A stretch of DNA of 64,000 nt. It comes from Pleurotus ostreatus/Saccharomyces cerevisiae fusant (lineage: Eukaryota > Opisthokonta). Every line of letters begins with the position of its first letter. Position 1 is the stretch's first letter. The stretch spans positions 30,286-94,285 of the forward strand of contig JAMQCK010000073.1 in assembly GCA_024196135.1 (NCBI GenBank). Reading direction: 5' to 3'. Positions 1 through 12,006 of the stretch are shown here, piece after piece. The position numbers and the translations under genes were made by a program. The notes beneath the pieces are model-generated. The model made no database searches and was not told the origin of the DNA. It saw nothing but the letters and a program-made list of their open reading frames with translations.

Positions 1-260
1 CGTTACAATCCCACGCCCCGGCGAGCGCCCGTTCTCGAGCAAAGCCTGGTTCATGGACGCGGTGGGCATACTGCACGACTGCGGCGTCATCGTGTGTGAG
101 GACGTGTGGCTGCTCGAGCGGGAGATGAGTCGATGTGCATTCTCGGCGATGGACAAATATATGGATAACCGAGGTGCGTTGTCTGGCTTGGGCTCAAACT
201 ACAGTTTGACTGATTCATCCCGCAGGGTGGACTGCATATCGCAGCATGCACTGCGCATAG
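1..260 (+). CDS. 3' end of an unrecognised protein (partial)
   Basis: The window opens inside a reading frame that runs from base 2 to 173, is interrupted by an intron at 174-225 (GTGCGT...GCAG), and finishes at a TAG at 258-260. The visible part is about 69 residues. It is fairly rich in Cys, Met and Trp and has a short acidic hydrophobic stretch around the repeated Cys-Gly/Cys-Glu positions. I do not recognise the family. The start and most of the protein lie upstream of the window. Support for coding is the open frame and a clean splice that keeps it open up to a stop. Confidence 0.55.
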
Positions 261-1243
261 TGGTGGGCGCATTGGAACCTGGCCAATGTTGGCCCACCTT
301 CTTCCTTCGCGCAACGTCTACATCGTGCGCCTCCCACCGGCCTCCCACACCATCGAAGCCGCACCCGCCGCGCGAGAATACGCGGATTCACCCACGGCCG
401 CTGCCATACCGCGGCCCTTCGAACCCACGGGCAACGATATACGCCCTTCGAAAACGAGGCATCTCCACACGCTGCCCTTCGCATAACACAGCCGACCATC
501 GAACGACGTCGGCACCACACTCGGTGTACAGGATACAGAATAGCACTCTGGTGTACGGGATACGAGATATATGGGTTCCCGGTCGTATTTATTACGCATT
601 ATGGGCATATGGGGTCTGGTCTTATAAGGGGCTGCTGCACATGTCGCTTTGGGTACGGATACAGATACATATACACACATGCATATCATATCTACCTTCG
701 CATCGTCCTTACCGTATGCACACCTATAGTATGTAGAGCACTGTCGAAGCATTGGTTGGTTGGTATAAGAGAACGATTTGCACGAGACGCATTCTTCGAC
801 GTTCCAAGACGATGTCCAGTACCTGAGCTGACTCTTCTTCGATCGGACGCGCGGGTACTCGAAGTAATATCGGCTTATGCTATGATATTAGTTGTTCTGT
901 CATGCGCGCGGGAAAACGTGCTTCGAAGACGCGCCTCGAAGGTACCGCATGCAGCGAAGCTAGGTAGACTGAGGTGGCGAGCCCTACTAGTATGCACTAG
1001 GTCCTTCAGCAGCTCATTCAGCTGCATCAGCTCCAACTGTGTTGTACTTGTAGGTCCACCGTCCACCGCCGCCATCATATTGTGTGCCTGTGAACTGCCT
1101 GATTTGGAATATTCTGTCCTTGGGCTTTCCGCTGGGCTCGCAGTCAGCTTGTTCAGAACCATCATCGCCGTCGTAGAGCTCGCGCGCGCTCCCCAGCTGT
1201 TAGAAGTCGACGGGAGTAGCCTTGTGCGATCTTCCACCTTATC
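261..1243. other. Intergenic region, no confident gene
   Basis: This stretch holds the 3' flank of the partial gene and the 5' flank of the FHA-RING gene. A run of alternating purine-pyrimidine with TATA-like words lies near 640-690. A minus-strand open frame of about 128 codons (875-1261) overlaps the start of the next gene. It has no recognisable domain and is probably a chance frame in the 5' leader region. Confidence 0.4.
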
Positions 1244-2996
1244 ATGGAGCCCAATCCACACAGCACAACCACAGACTCGCCGCCCACGCGGTCCAACATC
1301 TTGGGTAATTTTCTGCGTGGCCGCCCGCGGAATTCATCCCAGTCGCACATCAACGTCGAGGCCGCCGCGCGCGAGCTCTCGCCCTCCCCTACCGGCCAGG
1401 CCGCGCAACCGCCGTCTCCGGGCATCCCGATCCCGGGGCACCGGCGCCGCACTGCGCCATCACCAAGCGGTGGCATACAACAGACCTCCTCCTCCCACCA
1501 AGGCTCAGCGCCATCGGGCACCCAAGGCCTCGGAATTTCGCACATGCTGCGACGCAGACGCTCGGCGGGCGCCCTCAACCCCCCGGCCGCACCCGCGGCC
1601 CCGCCAGGCCCGACTGGCGCAACCACGGCCCCATCGACGCCCGCCGTCGCCAATCCGCCAAACGGCCCCTCCCACCGTATCCGCCTCGTCCCTCACCTCG
1701 AGTCGCGCCGCTCGCTGCGCTTCGATGCCATCTCCCGCGATCTGAAAGAGGGCGATCCGCCCCTGCGCATCGGACGGTTCACGGACAGGTCGGGCATGGG
1801 CCTCGCCGCCGTCAATGCGCTCGGCTCGAACAAGCTCGCGTTCAAATCGAAGGTCGTATCGCGCGCGCACGCCGAGGTCTGGGTGGAGCCAGGAGGTCGC
1901 TTCTATATCCGCGACACAAAGTCGTCCTCTGGTACCTTCCTCAATCACGTCCGCCTTTCGCCCGCCAATACCGACTCGCGGCCACACCAGATCAAGGACG
2001 GCGATATACTTCAGCTCGGCGTAGACTACCAGGGCGGCACGGAGGACATCTACAAGTCTGTCAAAATCCGTATCGAGTTGGGCAGGGAGTGGCAGGCGGC
2101 AGCCAATGCCTTCAAGTGCGTTACATCATCTATCTTTGTGTGGCGTGGCGCTCATCGACCGTAGTACGAACGCGCTCAAGAACCTTAAGACGTTAGCCGT
2201 GTCCACTGATCCTGCAAAGACGGGCAATGGCAAGGTTGCGCCGAAGTCGTCGATCCCAGATTGCTGTATATGTAAGTGTCTGTGCCAGACGCGCCGTTCA
2301 GGTCGGAGTGCGCTGTACTAGGGACTCACCCTGATATGGCGGCCTCCTGACGTGCTGGATGGCCTGCGCTGCTTTGTTTCATGATTTCATGATGTACTCA
2401 CCCCGTGCCCAGGTCTATTCGCCGTCACCATCCGGCAAGCACTCTTCATCGCCCCCTGTTCCCACACCTTCCACTACAAGTGCATCCGACCGCTCCTTGA
2501 GAGCCACCACCCAGCGTTTTCCTGCCCCTTATGTCGTACCTTCGCTGATCTCGAAGAGGACGTCGAGGTGGAGCTCATGGAGGACCCGGAAGACTCGGCT
2601 CAAGAGGAAGCTAGCACTGAGGTGCATCCGGCCGTCGTTGCGGCCAGCGCAGAGCGCGAACGTGAGGCCGGTGCGGAGACGGAGGTCGAGCCCGATGCGC
2701 TGCCCGCTCGCGGCCGCCGCACGTTGACCACCGCCCAGCTCGTCGATTTGGGCGGTAGCCATCTAGAGGAGGCCGATGAGCGGATGAGCATCGTCGACCC
2801 CGAGGACATCGATATGGTAGATGCTGAGCATGTGATGCACGCGGACGCGGGGCGGACAGACAGCGAGGCGTCGGGTAGTGGGGAGGGTCGTGAGTTTGGT
2901 GTCTTTGCGGATCCTGCGGACGGCGCGGAGGGCCACGACGGGATGTCGGTGCTCCCCGCTGACGCGACGCTCGCGGCTGGCAAGAGGAAGCGTTGA
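1244..2996 (+). CDS. dma1: FHA-RING E3 ubiquitin ligase, Dma1/Chf type
   Basis: Three exons (1244-2115, 2165-2271, 2413-2996) give 520 residues. After a disordered Ser/Pro-rich N-terminus (about 1-140) comes an FHA domain at roughly 150-285, with the expected elements: GRF strand, SRAHAE turn and SSSGTFLN loop. A RING-H2 finger spans the second intron: a CCIC pair, then C-S-H-T-F-H with a following Cys, closing with CPLC. The tail is acidic and ends in a basic KRKR. FHA plus a C-terminal RING-H2 is the architecture of fungal Dma1 and Dma2, phosphothreonine-binding ligases of the septation/spindle checkpoint that act at the spindle pole body and division site. That role is inferred from the family. 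The start is the first ATG of the open frame. Confidence 0.88.
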
Positions 2997-4154
2997 GATG
3001 GCATCTGCTCGGTAGAGACGACTGGATCGTACGCAGACCGACGTTCTAGACATTGGACTGCTACCCATCGTTGACATCCACTCCTGACTGTCCGCGTCTT
3101 ACTGTTCAAACGCTCATATCGTGCGGACGTCCGCCTCCTCGCCCGTGCACGAAACTACTATTCTCACGTCCTTACGCCTTCACGCATCCTTACATTCATG
3201 TTCATGTCCCATCGCAGGGCGGTAGCCTTCTAGATGCGCTCTAGCGCCCTAATTATCCCTCCATCCTTTTCTGCCCAAAGTAGTCATACTGGCTCGCTCA
3301 TGTATGTGTATATAATGGATTCAGTCTGTTGCCACCCTGTACGCTATCGCTCGACATTCCTTATTCTGCTTCCGCTATATATTCGCTTTCGAGAAAGACA
3401 GACAGTGAAAGAGCGATAGGGAAATTATGAGGGCGATTCCGTCAGAGGAGCACCGCTCGTATAAGGCGAGCGGAAATGTTCTCCCCGTGAATGGCCTTCC
3501 GCGCTCGTTAATCTTGCCATATTGTTGCATGTCACCGCTGCGAGCGTATTCACCTGACAACAGTACTTGCATATCCTCGACTGACACTGGTGAAGGTCGG
3601 CGTAAGGGAGTCGGCGGTGCCCTACCGAAGCTGAGATCACATGGGCCCCTTTATCTCTATCATTGGGTTACATGTTGTGAGTATAGATGTTGACTGTACT
3701 TTGTGGACCGATTATGAGCTCTTTCCTTCCAGTACACGTCTGCGGTCAGCAATCAAGAATACATTGTGGGTCCAATAGCGGTGATTGCCGATTCTGGCCA
3801 CGCGGGAATATTTGTCCGCGGTCAAGCCAGCCCTTTCCCTCCTCCTACCAACAGGAACGGCAAGGTTTCCGTAATAAAGGGCCAGCCGAACGACTTCCAC
3901 ACTCCTAGCCGACAATACTTCGCGCACTCGATTATAAATGGGTAAGCTTGGGTAATGGGTATCGTCTTCGAACGTCGGACACTTCGTCTCGTATACCAAT
4001 GCTTCGACAACAACGGTGCGCTCAATCAACTGGCATTGTAGACAATATATTGCAACAGATCATACATTTACGTGCCTCCAAGAAATTTTCTCGAACCATT
4101 CATTGACTAAGGATAGGTGAGCATGGTGTAGGTGGAGAGCATGCACGACTCACT
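2997..4154. other. Intergenic region, nothing recognised
   Basis: Between two gene 3' ends (FHA-RING gene on plus, Cyt-like gene on minus), so this is a convergent gap. It holds pyrimidine-rich and AT-rich stretches and only short unsupported frames on both strands. No repeat or RNA gene was seen. Confidence 0.5.
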
Positions 4155-4867
4155 TTAGAGGGGGTTGCGGAAGCCCTTCTGAACGACGAGCTCCATGGCG
4201 TCGATGGTCGCCGAGAAGTTCTTCGACGAGCTGCTCACGAGGCCCCACCAGGACGACTCCTCCGTGATATCCGCCTCCAGCTTGATCGTCGTGACGAGCG
4301 AGTAGAAGAAGTCCTCCAGCTCCGCGTTCGGCACCGCGAACAGAATGCGGTACTCCCACGACGAGTTGCTCGACGCGCTCGACTTGCTGAAGTCCGCCCA
4401 GCCGTTCGACTTGGCGCTCTTCAGGTTCGTGAACGTCGCCTCGATCGTCGCCGCGAGCTCGCCGGCGTCGATGACGACGGAGAGCGCCTCGAGGAGGAAC
4501 TTGACGATCTTGTCGACCATGACCTTGACGGTGGCGTCGCTGCGCGCGATGGTGTTCTCCTTGAACTTGTCGAAGGTGAGGTCGTCGCCCTTGTAGCCGT
4601 TGACGGCGTTCTTGAAGCCGCCCCAGTCGAAGGCCTTCTTGTCGTTGCTGACCTTGACGAAGTTGCCGCTGAACTTCATGACCTGGAGGCTCGTCGGGAC
4701 GAGCGGCGAGGGCAGCTTGGAGAAGGGCTGGAAGTCTGTGAAACGCGTCAGCACAGCGGCGGGCAGCGATGTATGGACCTAGCTGACACTTGGAGTCCCT
4801 TGAATGGTAACAGGTGAGTTCGACGCTACCAGATTGTCGCGGAAGGTACTCACTCGTCGGTAGACAT
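4155..4867 (-). CDS. Cyt-like (volvatoxin/CytB-type) pore-forming protein
   Basis: The main exon (4735-4155) encodes nearly all of a small alpha/beta protein with no signal peptide. It matches the general pattern of the Cyt/volvatoxin family: an early K-F-S-G strand, a central amphipathic helix pair, then alternating strands and a C-terminal helix. Family members are cytolytic membrane-pore formers known from Bacillus and from some mushrooms, where they are thought to deter animals. The 5' end is less certain. A start ATG at 4867, a 14-nt first exon (4867-4854), a 20-nt second exon (4798-4779) and two introns of 55 and 43 nt keep the frame open and give about 204 residues, close to the usual family length. 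The alternative is a one-base frameshift near 4755-4760. Activity cannot be judged from sequence. The gene is divergent from the lectin gene at 5854. Confidence 0.75.
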
Positions 4868-5853
4868 GTTGTCGAGTATGCGATGGATGAGGCGGGAAGT
4901 GCTTTGTAGAGCGCTCTGGATGAAGCTGCTGGGGGAAGGTGAGCGAGCATTGCAGGCTTTTATACTCTTGAGGGCTGAAGACTTAGCGCAGAAATCAACT
5001 GGACACTGTGTCTGCTACACCGAGTGCAGCGACTCGCATAGTCAACTCTGCATGCACCCCGTCATTTCCGTTGCCGCTGGGTCATGCTTTTACGTGGAGG
5101 GCACCGGCGTTGAAGGTGAGCCTTCGGTGAGCCCCTTCAGAGATGCGTACTTGATAGTCGCTAACCATGTTTGACGAGTAACCGATGAATGCTCTGGGAG
5201 CCCGTGCTGAGCAGAAATACGTCCCAGTGTCATTTTGATTGCGCATTTGGCGAGTTCTCTAGACGGCGTAGTCGCTACACGACCTCTTCCACGTTTGCTA
5301 TGCTCTTCCATGCTTGTCATTCCCCACAAAGCGACCATTATCAACCACCCTTGGACGTCGGAAGTAGGAACTTTCCGGTCAACCACCTATCAGAAAGGGT
5401 GTGACCGAACTGTGACAGCCCTTTGTGGCCGTCCTGTCTCTTGCGTCCGTCCCCGCCACCTCCATACATGACTCAGGTGCTCATGGATTTTCTGGGCTCC
5501 GATCCTTCAACCTGTCAGCCTGCACTGCTCCAGTCTTCGTGCAAGTCCGGACCCGTCAAGCGGTGGCCATCGTTGACGTCCTTGGCTGGTTATTTAGCCC
5601 ACCTTCAGGGTCCCGTTCTCTCCATCTCTCGGACAGCGTCTGTCCTGTCGTTCTATATTCCCGATTTAATCCGGTGAGCCGAATTGCTTCTCTTCAGAAA
5701 TGAGACTGGCCACATCTGACCACGCCCATCCTGGTCCATCGCAGCCTGCGCGTCTTCCGGGAAGAACTTCATCCATATACCTTTTGAACGACAGCCTAAG
5801 GTGCGTTGCTTCTCCGCCTTAATGTAATTCCCCACGCTGACGCCCGCACAGAG
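4868..5853. other. Shared divergent promoter region between Cyt-like and lectin genes
   Basis: About 990 bp separate the two start codons. The left part carries the TATA box of the minus gene. The right part has a possible non-coding first exon and 5'UTR intron for the plus gene: a donor at 5801 (GTGCGT) and an acceptor ending at 5851 (GCACAG), just before the ATG at 5854. A short ATG-led frame from 5700 does not stay in frame through that splice, so it looks like leader sequence. No other gene was seen. Confidence 0.45.
4957..4964 (-). promoter_or_regulatory. TATA box of the Cyt-like gene
   Basis: The minus strand reads GTATAAAAGC here, about 90 nt upstream of the proposed ATG at 4867. This is a normal place for a fungal core promoter of a strongly expressed gene. 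Confidence 0.5.
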
Positions 5854-6744
5854 ATGGATTTGACCTTTGCGGGCGGTAACATCTTCAATCGCGACCAGTA
5901 CCCGCGCGACATCATGCTACAGGCCATGCCCGTCATGAAGAAGATGGGCAACAACCTCGACATCAACTACGCGACCGTCGACTCTGCCGGCGCCAAGCGC
6001 GACCTTGCCGCCGTCGGTTATGGCCTGCGCGAGACCTCCCACACCGAGACCATGGGCACGGTAGACTCAAGCGCCGTCGACGACAAGATCCGCGATCTCC
6101 TGCGCGCCCTCTTCGAAGAGGACATTCGCGTCGAGCGTGGAAGCGACCGCATCCTCGTGCTCATGTCCTGCGCCATCGACGGGCTCGTCGCGGAGACGAA
6201 GGACAACTTCTTCGGCTCGACGACGCGCAGCGAGGGCAAGTACTTCTCGTACCAGATGGCGTTCTATTCGATGCGCCGCGCGTCGTACTGTTTCCTGGTG
6301 CTCTCGCTCATCGCGTTCAAGGACCAGACCAGCGTGTTCGGAATCCCGACGGGCATACGGAGCGGCATCAGCTACAGCGCGCAGGTGTTCGAGTGCAAGC
6401 GGGTGCGCCCGACAGTGTTATACAACTTCGGTCGGTTGCACTCTGGGGAGAGCATGGAGTCGCCGGATGGGAGGCGGGTTGCTACGCTCGGGAACGACGG
6501 CAATTTCGTCGTCGACGGGCGTTGGGAGACGCACAGCGGTGGCAAGGGTGTTGGCCCCTGGTATCTCGTGCTGCAGGATGACGCGAACCTCGTCATCTAC
6601 GACAGCCGCGACGAGCCGACATGGGCATCTGCGTCTCATCCCGGTAGATTCACGGTGCGGCCGTGGCGGCTGGATATGCAGAATGATGGTAATCTGGTCA
6701 TCTACGACAAGAACGACAGAGTCCTCTGGGCTGTCGGTATCTGA
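5854..6744 (+). CDS. Unknown N-terminal region fused to a bulb-type mannose-lectin domain
   Basis: A single open exon of 296 residues. The C-terminal third (about 195-296) is a bulb-type (GNA-like, B-lectin) beta-prism. It shows two good mannose-site motifs, QDDANLVIY near residue 241 and QNDGNLVIY near 276, and a degenerate third one (GNDGNFVVDG near 212). The first 190 residues match nothing I know; they are mixed alpha/beta with a hydrophobic segment around 145-165. There is no signal peptide, so the protein is probably cytoplasmic, like most fungal defence lectins. The ATG at 5854 is the first in frame and follows a likely 5'UTR intron acceptor. Mannose binding is inferred from the intact motifs. 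The head-to-head position with the Cyt-like gene hints at joint expression. Confidence 0.8.
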   Translation: MDLTFAGGNIFNRDQYPRDIMLQAMPVMKKMGNNLDINYATVDSAGAKRDLAAVGYGLRETSHTETMGTVDSSAVDDKIRDLLRALFEEDIRVERGSDRILVLMSCAIDGLVAETKDNFFGSTTRSEGKYFSYQMAFYSMRRASYCFLVLSLIAFKDQTSVFGIPTGIRSGISYSAQVFECKRVRPTVLYNFGRLHSGESMESPDGRRVATLGNDGNFVVDGRWETHSGGKGVGPWYLVLQDDANLVIYDSRDEPTWASASHPGRFTVRPWRLDMQNDGNLVIYDKNDRVLWAVGI

Positions 6745-7982
6745 TCTAGGTAGTGACATCTGTATTTCGAAGCGTTCGACTGTGGGGTCAATATAGCTAG
6801 GAACCAGATACCTTCGATTCTTGCTTTGTTGGTGCGACCGCCATGCCTCATGCTGCTTTCGAATGAGCTTACCATGCAGATCGAGATTCGTGCTAGACCT
6901 GATGAATTCTGCCCTTTGCATATACACATAGCTTTCCGAGCCGATAAAGCATACTGATTTCTGAGAGAGAGAGGGCTGTTAGTCGATTAACATGGCCCGA
7001 GGAACTCTGCTCACTGGCACCGGCGCAGGACCCCCCCCCCGTGGCGTGGACAGAAGTGTTCCCCGAGGCTGAGAGCTCATAGAGACAGAGATAGCGTAAG
7101 GCTTGAGAACAATTTCTAAGCTTAGAATGCCCTTCAATTTTTCTTTGCAGTACACCACGCACGACGCAGGTTGGCCATAAAAGCGGTCGTCACCGTCACA
7201 ATTTCAGTCACGCTGGGCTTCATGACCTGGGCTATCTGGCGACCGTGGCCCATCCAGCGTGGGCTTCGTCGCCGGTAATCTTCCTTGCATGCTCTATATG
7301 TCTAACCCTTTCCTTGAACATGATTGTGTAAGACCTGTTCATTGATTCACATGGTCCTGCGCGACAAATTGTGCTGCAAAGCCGGGTGCCAATGGGCGAC
7401 CGACATTCTGCAACGAGAGATTCCTCACAGAGCTATCTTCCATACTGCAAAGCCAAGTTTCCGCACAATGGCCACGTAGAGTTCTCAGAGGACTCCATAA
7501 TTGTCCGTAAATGAATTCATGAAAGTATAATGAAGGTGCGAGTTTGTTGAACCCAATTAGGTGCCGGTTCACGTGTCTTCGCTTCACTTGTCCTCACCAT
7601 CTTACACGACGCCGACGCGCGTCGCAAGTCGTCCCCCGAACGTCACGAATAACATCTTGTCTCTGACTTCCATTACGAGGGATTGCTCTTCTTTCTGCTG
7701 GGCTGCGCCGAGGCAGTAGGTTTGGGACAGCGCGCAAGTTGCTTCCTCACGCGGCGAGCATCGCGACTCTGGGCATCCATCGCTCAGCGGGCTGTTGCAG
7801 TGCGTGTCTGCTGCAGTGCGGTCGACATATGACTAAGGGTTTTGCGGTTGCAGGAGCCTGCACACGTGTCGTCAGACTAACCCGCCCGCGACCCGCGTAC
7901 TGCCAGGCGCAGCCATCGACGCATTGAAGAGATCGACAACCAGACCTCAACTTTCCTTTCCCTAGAGCACTCAAGCAAAGAG
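6745..7982. other. Intergenic region with a poly-C tract
   Basis: No supported gene. A homopolymeric run of C lies near 7030. Minus-strand frames at 6893-7162 and 7339-7587 have no recognisable features. The right end is the promoter and leader of the F-box gene. Confidence 0.45.
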
Positions 7983-10900
7983 ATGGCGGCTGGAGACAGA
8001 AGGTCGCTCGCGCTTCCCCCGACATCCTTCAGAGGGACGCCGTCGACCCCCTCCGAGACCTCCACACGCTTCTCACAGTCCTCCACTCGCGTCTCCTCGA
8101 CCAATTCGCTGAGAGGACTGAGCACCAAGTCAACGAGCGCGTCTCCGTCCGTGTCCTCCATTCGCAAGCCCCGTGGCCACTCGCTGTCCAGCACTGCGAG
8201 CGGCGGTACGACTGTGCGCAACAATGGCTCGCTTTCCACCGCGTCAAGCGCACGGGATCCCAACGCAACACCCATCCCATCGCCCTCACGCTCCCACCGC
8301 CCATCCTCCTCCATTCCCGCGCCTAATCGCCGCCTCTCAGTGCCAATCAAGCCCTCGAGCGCGACCAATTCATTCAATCCGAACAAGTCCACCTCATCTG
8401 CTTCCGCGATGTCCAAGTCGCGCACAGCACCCTCCATCGCGTCCTCACGCCGTGTATCAGCGGTGAAGGAGCAGCCGCGGCCCGTCTCCATGTTCGAGGC
8501 GCCGCCGCCTGCGCCGAAGTCAGACACGGACGAGTCGGACATCACTAAGTCGCCGCCGCGCCAGCGCACGACGTCGCTGCTCTCGTCCGCGTCGTCGGTC
8601 ATGACATCGGCGTCGCGCAAGCCCGTTCTCAAGGAAGCCTTCACGCCGAGCCCGAAGCAGACAGTCCGCTCGCCCCCCGCGAAGACGCCTCCGCACCGTG
8701 GCACAGCGCAGGCGAAGGGCACGCCAGGATCCCCGCAGACTAATGGCGGTCCGCGCACGCCGCAGCGGACGCCGAACAAGTCACCCCTGCTGCCGAAGCT
8801 GAGCCTGCCGGGCGGTACGCCGGGGAGCAAGCACTCGACGCCGCGCTCGAGCAGGGAGCAGAAGCCGCGAGGGGGCTCGGGAATGTCACAGCTGACGCTC
8901 TCGGCGGCACAGCGAGCGGGCAATGCGCTGTCGCCGCCTAGCGTGCGGCACGACTCGCTGGGATCGTCGCCGTTCGATGCGAGCACAGATATGATGACGG
9001 CGAGCGAGCTTGGGTTTGAGAGCTCGAACCCGGCGCTGTCGGTGTGGGATGGGGATGATATGACCCTCGACATGATCACTGATGTCAATGACGGGGATGT
9101 CGATGAGGACGTGCGTATCAATAGGCTTTTTGTGGCCGAACAGTCGCTGATGGTCCTGCTTGTAGATGGATTCCGCGCTGAGGTCCATTATGACCATGCA
9201 CACGCGCAAGATCCTGCACTACAAGCGTTTGCTCGAGCGTGCGCAGGCGGCCACGGCGGCCCAACTGCATGCGCTACAGGCTGAGGTACGCCAGCTTCGA
9301 AACAATCCACAAGGAGGCGGTGCAGCACAGATAGCTTGGGACGAGGACAAGTACTGTGTGTGCGGAGGTAAGAAACGGCGCGGGTATTGGGCTGGGTATC
9401 GGGAAGACGATGAGGATGAGGAAGAGGACGTCGATCTGGTCGCGGCACTGAAGGGCGACGGTGCGGGTGGGTTTAACGAGAGGGCGGTCAGGAAGGCTCT
9501 ACGGAAGCTGTCGAGGGACGATAGGATGCGGTTGTATGTCTTCATATCTCCTAGTCCGAAGGGTACGTCGTACTGACCGCATCTCCAGGATCGCAATCAT
9601 CCTAGAGTGTGAGTTGTTGCGTCGACGCCCACACTTCATCGCACTAACAATGTCATAGCCTGCATGCCCGGTGACATCCGCCTACAAATTCTGCTACTCG
9701 AGAAGTACATGAAGTCCACTTTCGACATCCTTGGCAGTCTTTCGCCAGACCTGTCGTTCCGCGTCCTCAAGTGGCTTAGTGTGAAGGAGTTGCTTGCTGT
9801 AGAGTCGGTCAGTGCTGATCCTACGCTCCGTCATTCCCTCGTTACTGATGCATCTTTATGCAGGTCTCGAAGAAATGGCAGGCCATGGTGCACCACCCTG
9901 CTATTTGGCGACACCACACCCTGCGTATCACCGCGGCGGATCCGGTACCAGTCAAGCCGCCTGCGCAGCCCGAAGGATGGTGTGTGCTCCAATCGGCATC
10001 AGACTTGCGAAGTCCAGAGTTACTGACTTATTACCCAGGGAACCGTTGTACAAGTCGCTTCATCACCGCGAGTCGAACTTCTACAATGCATTGCCGCAGA
10101 CTCTCCGCTTCCTGAACGTGCGTGCCCTTGGTTCTGCATTTGACATACTTTGCTGACCTGTACTAGGGTCACACCACCTTCTGCACGACCTTGCTATTGC
10201 GTGGCAAGCGCCTGATCAGTGGCTCGTACGACGAGACCATCCGCTTCTGGGATATCGAGACCGGCGAGATGAAGAAGTGCCTCCCGGTCAAGAAGCCCGT
10301 CAGCTGCGTGGACTTCCTCGCAGAGGAAGAGGTCTTCGTAGTTGGCTTCCACGACGTTGGGTACGTTCCCGGTCAGCTTCTCCTATCGATAGAAGGCTAA
10401 TATCCACTATCAGTCGCGTGCACCTCTTCTCTTCCATCACCTTCTCTCCCTTGCAACAGCTCGCTGGACACCTGAACGGTATCCGTGCGGTCGCACTGTC
10501 GTCCAAGAACCTTGTCTCGGCCGGTGCGGATAAGGCACTGGTGTGCTGGGACTGGCGCGCAGGGACGAAGATCGTGCGCTTTGGGCAACAGACGACGGTG
10601 AACATTGGTGTGCAGCTTGTCGCTGGAACACCCGAGGAGGGCGAGCGGGTTGTCAGCGTGACCATCGATGGCATTGTGCGCGTCTTCAGTATCAGTGCGT
10701 CTATGTTCATCAGTGGCTATGAGGGCACGCTAACGAGAATTGCAGAGCGACGTGAGATGATTTCTCAGTTCAAGCTGTCTGAGCTTGCTGCTGGTGATCC
10801 GTTCTTGCAGCCCAAGCTGTTCAATGTGGGCTCGGCGCCGAACAACATGCTCCAGTGGTTCGCTGCGAAGGGCAACCAGATGACCGTATGTACTCTCTCT

Positions 10901-12006
10901 ATACTTGCACAGCAACAAATTAGCTTACGCCTCGACAGTGTGCTACCAAGTCGATTATCATGCACTTGCAGTGGCAGGAGGGTGACGAGAAGCAGGCTGC
11001 GGAACACAAGGCACCTGGTACATCGACCTCCCCCGCATCTCTGTCGCCTCCGCCGAGCGCAGACCGCCCACGCACGGTCTCGACCCTCAACCGTTCGACG
11101 TCGTCTGCGCTCGGCCGCTCTACCTCCTCGGCAGTGTCCAGTGCTCGCCGCCAGTCCATCCTCAATAGTTCCAGCAACTCGCCGACCAGTCCTTTGGCGA
11201 CGAGTCAGGGACCGATGTCGAAGGCGCGCCTGAGCGTCAGCGGGATCAATCCCTTCAACCCGCGCGCTAGCACGCCTGGGATGCCGGCGTCTCCTCGTGG
11301 CTCCACGCCGGTGTCATTCCCGGTTCGCTTTGGGCGTGCGACGATCTTGACGGCGCCGCCGAAGCTCGTGAGCATCGTCGTGACGCCGGATGTGGCCGTG
11401 GGTGCGGTGGACCCGCTCAAGCGGCGCGTCGTAACCGCTACGCGGTTCAGCTCGCGCGCGGGTGCGGATAGGCGGGTGAGAGGCATTGCTTCCCTCATCG
11501 CACCATTTCCTTTCTAACATGGTTGTTTGTCTAGATCTTCGTCTCGACGCACGTCGACAAGGACCACGAGCAAGGAAACGAAAGCCGGGAGGAGGAAGCG
11601 GACGGCGAGGAGCCCAACCCGCTGCGAGACCACCTGCCGCCCATGCCTACGGTCGACATCGACACGGAGATCTCGCCGCTCACGGGCGTCTGGGGCGATC
11701 TCGCTCAGGGCGGCTCCGCGCGGGGCCTGCTCGGTAATCTCCCGCCCAAGTTTGCCGGCCTAGCGACACCGGAGAAGAATCCCATGTCAATGCAGCTGAG
11801 CCACGAGGAGGTCGTCGTCGGTTGCGCGGATGGGACGATCTAGTGCGCTTCTACTGTTCGTCGAGCAACCGTGCACCGTGCTGACAAACCTTTGCAGCGT
11901 CATGAATTTCGTTGGGTACCAGTATCAGAAGGAACGCACGACGCCGCTGGTGTCGATGCAGTTCTCGCCGCCCGTGCAGGAGGAGGACGAGGATTCGAGT
12001 GATTAG
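7983..12006 (+). CDS. F-box/WD40-repeat protein, SCF ubiquitin-ligase substrate receptor
   Basis: Twelve exons (first 7983-9110, last 11898-12006) sum to 1,142 residues with all splice phases consistent; exon 3 (9589-9608) is only 20 nt. Residues 1-380 are a low-complexity Ser/Thr/Pro-rich tail. A short coiled coil follows (about 385-420). The F-box is near 525-565, with the usual L-S-P-D-L start and the V-S-K-K-W-Q end. From about 620 come WD40 blades, including an [16 protein letters not shown] strand and a [13 protein letters not shown] blade. A Ser-rich insert (about 840-920) precedes the last blades and an acidic end. F-box proteins link Skp1-cullin to targets held by the propeller; the target here is unknown. 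It is one gene, because the Ser-rich exon is spliced in frame to the F-box part. Confidence 0.85.

Noticed and set aside
53..736. 227-codon frame at the left end
   Set aside because: Only its first 40 codons are coding; the rest reads through an intron and the gene's 3' flank.
609..1745. 378-codon plus-strand ORF
   Set aside because: It overlaps the FHA-RING gene in another frame and is not supported by any domain.
5806..5853. Upstream start for the lectin gene
   Set aside because: The first codon there is TTG, and the stretch fits a 5'UTR intron; the first ATG is at 5854.
7983..9284. Separate Ser-rich gene upstream of the F-box gene
   Set aside because: Introns at 9111, 9534 and 9609 join it in frame to the F-box and WD40 exons.
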